Source: Chimonanthus salicifolius (lineage: Eukaryota; Streptophyta; Magnoliopsida; Laurales; Calycanthaceae). Taken from it: 64,000 nt of DNA. Numbering within the stretch: position 1 is the first letter of the stretch; every line of letters starts with the position of its first letter. Below the pieces are notes generated by a model that saw only the letters and a list, made by a program, of their open reading frames with translations, did not search any database and was not told the DNA's origin. The stretch covers positions 26,763,175 through 26,827,174 of the forward strand of contig CM023540.1 of assembly GCA_013350335.1 (NCBI GenBank), given 5' to 3'. The position numbers were made by a program, and so were the translations under genes. This document shows, in pieces, positions 60,901 through 64,000 of this stretch.

Positions 60901-63900
60901 TGTTAAAAGTAGCATCCCATATTGGGCTTGAACCTTGACTCACATCTGTTCTCCTGGTTAATTCTCCAAGTTCAACTTCAATGAATGTTTCCAAAGCTCT
61001 ATTGCCAGAACTCCCAGGTGGACCATTTCCTATAGAGTTTTGACGCCTTTCTGACACACTCCCTTTCATGTTAACGCTACTACCACTGACCAGGTTACAT
61101 GCTGATATGACTGTGACAGACAACACACCTCCAACAGCCTTTTTCCTTAGATCAACTGATGGAAGAGGATAGCATCTGCGGCGGGGTTCAACCATAGTTT
61201 TGGCTAAGGTCTCAGTAAAAAGCTTAACCTGTGTGAAGAAAGAAATGCATGCCCTAGTAAGAATAAAACATATGTACGTGATCTGATTCAGGAAATATGC
61301 CTATTTCCAGTTTAACATAAAAGGTTATATGCATAATCATTGACCTGATATGTGCACATTATTCAAGAGCTCAACTTTGCACATGTAAGGACCATGTCTC
61401 AGTGACCAGACAAAATCTGGTGAGCCCCGCCTTGCATACTCCAAGAGCCAGAACCCACATTGAATATCTATAATGGCAAGCATTCAATCAATGCACCTAT
61501 AGCAAAATGCAGAATGCAACACACTCAATATGGATAGATCAAGTATTCCTAGGTAGGCTTTCCAATCTGAGTTATTTAGGGATAGTGCATCAACATCAAG
61601 ACCGTCAGATCAATGGTATGCATCATTAAGCATGGGACCCGCATGTACAAACACAACACTTGGATACTGCTCAAATCCAAAGGTCAAGGATCATGTATGA
61701 GAATACACAGAAAATAATTTAACTCTTTGTGACACCAGTATGTACCACCATGAAAGGCTACACATGCATGTGACAAAAAATTTAGGAATAATTAATGCTC
61801 GACATACCAGCCAAGTTGAAACGCCAGGCAATTCTGTTCCTTGAAGTGTTTGGCTTCCACCACTTCCAAATGTGACACCAATTCTCACCTCGGGAATCGA
61901 TTCAAATGAATATAAGATTGCTTGTCCATCAAGTATAGGCATGAAGAGAAGCTGCATCAAAAAATAAATTGAGTGAAAAAACAAATTTAAGAGGGAATTT
62001 AGCAACATTTTCACCACAACCTGTTTGAAGAATATGCAATAATCGGAGTGTATTCCAAGTGCATGATTATATAAGCTGGAGATTATGACTAGATAATGAC
62101 CAGATCATCTAAGCATATAAACAGACAGCAGAATGAACAGAGAAGATCCACATATTTGTTTAGAAATCATGACAAGCATATAACATATGGGTACAGTATA
62201 ATATATAAGCATCCAAAATTATATTCTGTAGTCACATGATATTATAGGTTAACAAATGGTTGGCAAAAAATGATATTATAGGTCAAAGAATGGATTATTG
62301 TAAAAGAGATACTATACTCACCCAGAAATAATACCCTTATGTAGTACGTCACAATTGGTTGGCATTTCAAGAATCTGTTAAGATTCCACTAAAATGACTT
62401 GCAACATTAGTATAGGGTATAAAAGGGCATATGTTAAAGGTAGGTTTAGCATTTTCCTTATTGTGAATAGGTTATAGGTTTTTTAGTGTAAACAGTATAT
62501 CACTTACATATACAATCAAGACACTTGTACTCAAACTTTGTTCCAATAAATGAAAATTTTGTCACCTTCCAAAATAGGAAGGATGGTGGGGGAGAAGTAA
62601 GAACAAAGAATCCCCTTTCAATCCATATGGGCATAGAGAATTCATTTTTGAAAGCATGATTAGTGTGATGAGAAAATCCTCTGGCTTTTCAGTATGAAGG
62701 TTGTTTAGAAATTGATCTATAACATGTTTAAACCTTGAGGTTCACATCAACCAGTTTGACTACATTCATTTAACCCTTCTTTTCAAGTCCCAATAACAAG
62801 TAAAAAAGTGTTTCATTTAGAACAAAGAACTCTGATCAAACTTTGAAATAACAAAGAATCTAAAGTTTTCTCCTGAAGTGCTAGTTACAAGTACCGACGA
62901 AAAATGGTATGAGAAAAGAAGACTGTTCTAAAAACAATCAAAAGACAAATGCAAAGCTATTTCACCACAGGTTCAAGCTATGTATTCATGCAAACAAAGA
63001 TGAATGGAGTCTAGAAAGATAACAAAAAAAATCTTTACTCAGGAAGATGTAAATGCATTAAGGATATACTAGTTGGTGGGTTAAGGAAAATATTGCAATA
63101 TTATCAGAATAAAGGATAAAGTTTATCAAAATTTATATGGCAGCCATATAGAACACTCACAAAACAAACTTACAATGACTTTTTATATGTAAATCCCCCA
63201 ACAAGTATTAGCACAATTAGATACGTGTGTAAATTCTCACCTTGAGATTACTCTCATAGATATGTTCATAAATGAATAGGTAGTTATTGATTGTTCAATA
63301 CACAAAACAAATTGTACAATCAAATGTATAAAATTAGACCTACAAAAGGAGAAAACTTTACATACATCTCCCTTGATGTGGATGCTATTGATGATGATCT
63401 TAGCAGTCCCAAGTAATGGCGTTCCCAATTTTGCAAGCAAAATGATGCTCATCTCATTTGTGTCCCAATCAAAACCCATGCGCATGACTCTCTGTCAACA
63501 GAAATTGATACTAACTCAAGCAATGAAGATGGTACTTAACTAAGAACAATTTCTTTTTTAAAAAAAGAAGAAGAGATACCCACAAAAAAAAAATATCCAC
63601 AAAAAAAAAAGCAACCGATGAAACACGAGTGATAACCGCAAAAAAATATCAATATGAGATTTAGAGTGAAGATTGAAAGTGGAGATACATTATCGAATAA
63701 TAGGAAAGCAATAGAAATCAGACCTGATCTCCTGAAGTCAACCAATGTGTCCCATGAACTCCTAGGATGGGTGGGCATGTGCCGAGTGAAAATTCAAGTA
63801 ATTCTATTCTTTCCTGAAAAAAAAAAAAGGTAATTTGCTAAACCAACTTTTATATCTGCATGCATGTTAGCAAGGCTCAATAACACTTACTATAAACCTT

Positions 63901-63923
63901 GGCTTCCGGTGTTTCAAGCGCTT
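54959..63923 (-). CDS. SMP/C2 domain protein (NTMC2 type 3, At3g18370-like), 3' part
   Basis: Plant synaptotagmin/tricalbin-like lipid-transfer protein, probably tethering ER to other membranes. Exons (minus): 63923-63891, 63813-63724, 63491-63366, 61951-61808, 61228-60803, 60333-60199, 58909-58688, 58008-57736, 57037-56906, 56538-56233 and 55177-54959. All junctions are phase 0; the joined frame is 701 aa. Exons 1-5 encode the SMP domain (GFDWDTNEMSIILLAKLGTP, PEVRIGVTFGSGGSQ, LVKLFTETLAKTMVEPRRR). Three C2 domains follow: C2A (GGVLSVTVISACNLVSGS), C2B (RKLRITVVEGRNLIGRERSG, SDPYVKLQYGK) and C2C (WIELVLIEARDLVAADLRGT, SDPYVRVHYGN). A coiled coil (QMEYMLQLEREKKLLLNKIN) closes the protein. C2B and C2C keep the SDPY Asp of the Ca2+-binding loop. 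Full-length relatives are about 815 aa, so roughly 110 N-terminal residues, including the membrane anchor, lie beyond the right edge. Confidence 0.92.
55525..55562 (-). repeat. G-rich tract in the last intron of the SMP/C2 gene
   Basis: C-rich on +, so the pre-mRNA carries GGGTGATGGTGGTTGGGGGG followed by CGGGGAGGGGGG. Several G-runs of three or more fit a G-quadruplex pattern. Confidence 0.7.
58083..58300. mobile_element. possible MITE remnant in an SMP/C2 intron
   Basis: Contains GATCCAACCATTCATATGG and GTGCCCCATGG, phrases typical of plant hAT-type MITE interiors. Related-looking stretches occur in two other introns of the same gene (59840-60075 and 61560-61690). Ends were not found. Confidence 0.3.
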
Positions 63924-64000
63924 CTGCAAGATAAAGTGTTTATTCAGTCAGTAAATGTTCATAGAGATATCTCCTCATGCATTACAACATAGCACAACTT

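Noticed and set aside
1..64000. CRISPR arrays, operons, rRNA genes and intact tRNA genes
   Set aside because: The window is plant nuclear DNA; no regularly spaced repeats, rRNA cores or complete cloverleaf sequences were seen, only tRNA-derived SINEs.

Overview
This is plant nuclear DNA from an angiosperm. The genes have introns, long AT-rich spacers separate them, and plant-only protein families are present (an E6-like wall protein, a JAGGED-type EPF zinc finger, DUF1666, and a plant SMP/C2 protein of the NTMC2 type 3 class). The repeats are typical of plants: L1-like LINEs with a C-terminal RNase H, tRNA-derived SINEs, hAT-like MITEs and solo LTRs. I cannot name the species. All calls rest on reading the sequence and on recalled family features; no database search was run.

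Layout. (1) 0.3-0.9 kb, + strand: an E6-like secreted protein gene whose reading frame slips once. (2) 5.4-8.0 kb, + strand: a six-exon DUF1666 gene, with a frame problem in its last exon. (3) 8-19.5 kb: no protein gene. A nested transposon block at 13.0-18.0 kb holds a decayed LINE carrying a TTAA-flanked MITE-like insert, which itself carries a hAT-like MITE, plus a solo LTR. A second LINE fragment with RNase H follows. (4) 19.6-20.6 kb, - strand: an intact single-exon F-box gene. (5) 22.65-33.07 kb, + strand: a seven-exon ESP1/CstF64-like mRNA 3'-end processing factor of 389 aa, with two of its introns swollen by sense-oriented LINE debris. (6) 33-44.9 kb: spacer with SINEs, a 31-bp minisatellite, an (AT)n run and an 86-bp tandem duplication. 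(7) 44.9-47.3 kb, - strand: a JAGGED-like C2H2 transcription factor gene of about 275 aa in five exons. Its start codon appears to be split by intron 1 and intron 3 appears to be of the GC-AG type. Two SINE copies of one family sit in its introns in opposite directions. (8) 47.3-54.9 kb: spacer with LTR-like and SINE-like remnants. (9) 54.96-63.92 kb, - strand: the 3' eleven exons (701 aa) of a synaptotagmin-like SMP/C2 protein. Its 5' end lies beyond the right edge.

The genes do not form an operon or a pathway cluster. The one suggestive pairing is DUF1666 and ESP1: as I recall, their Arabidopsis homologues are adjacent (At1g73850 and At1g73840), so this spacing may be conserved synteny with an F-box gene and transposons between. 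The strongest unusual signals are four SINE insertions with clear target-site duplications, the three-level nested transposon block, and the two unusual splice features of the JAGGED-like gene.
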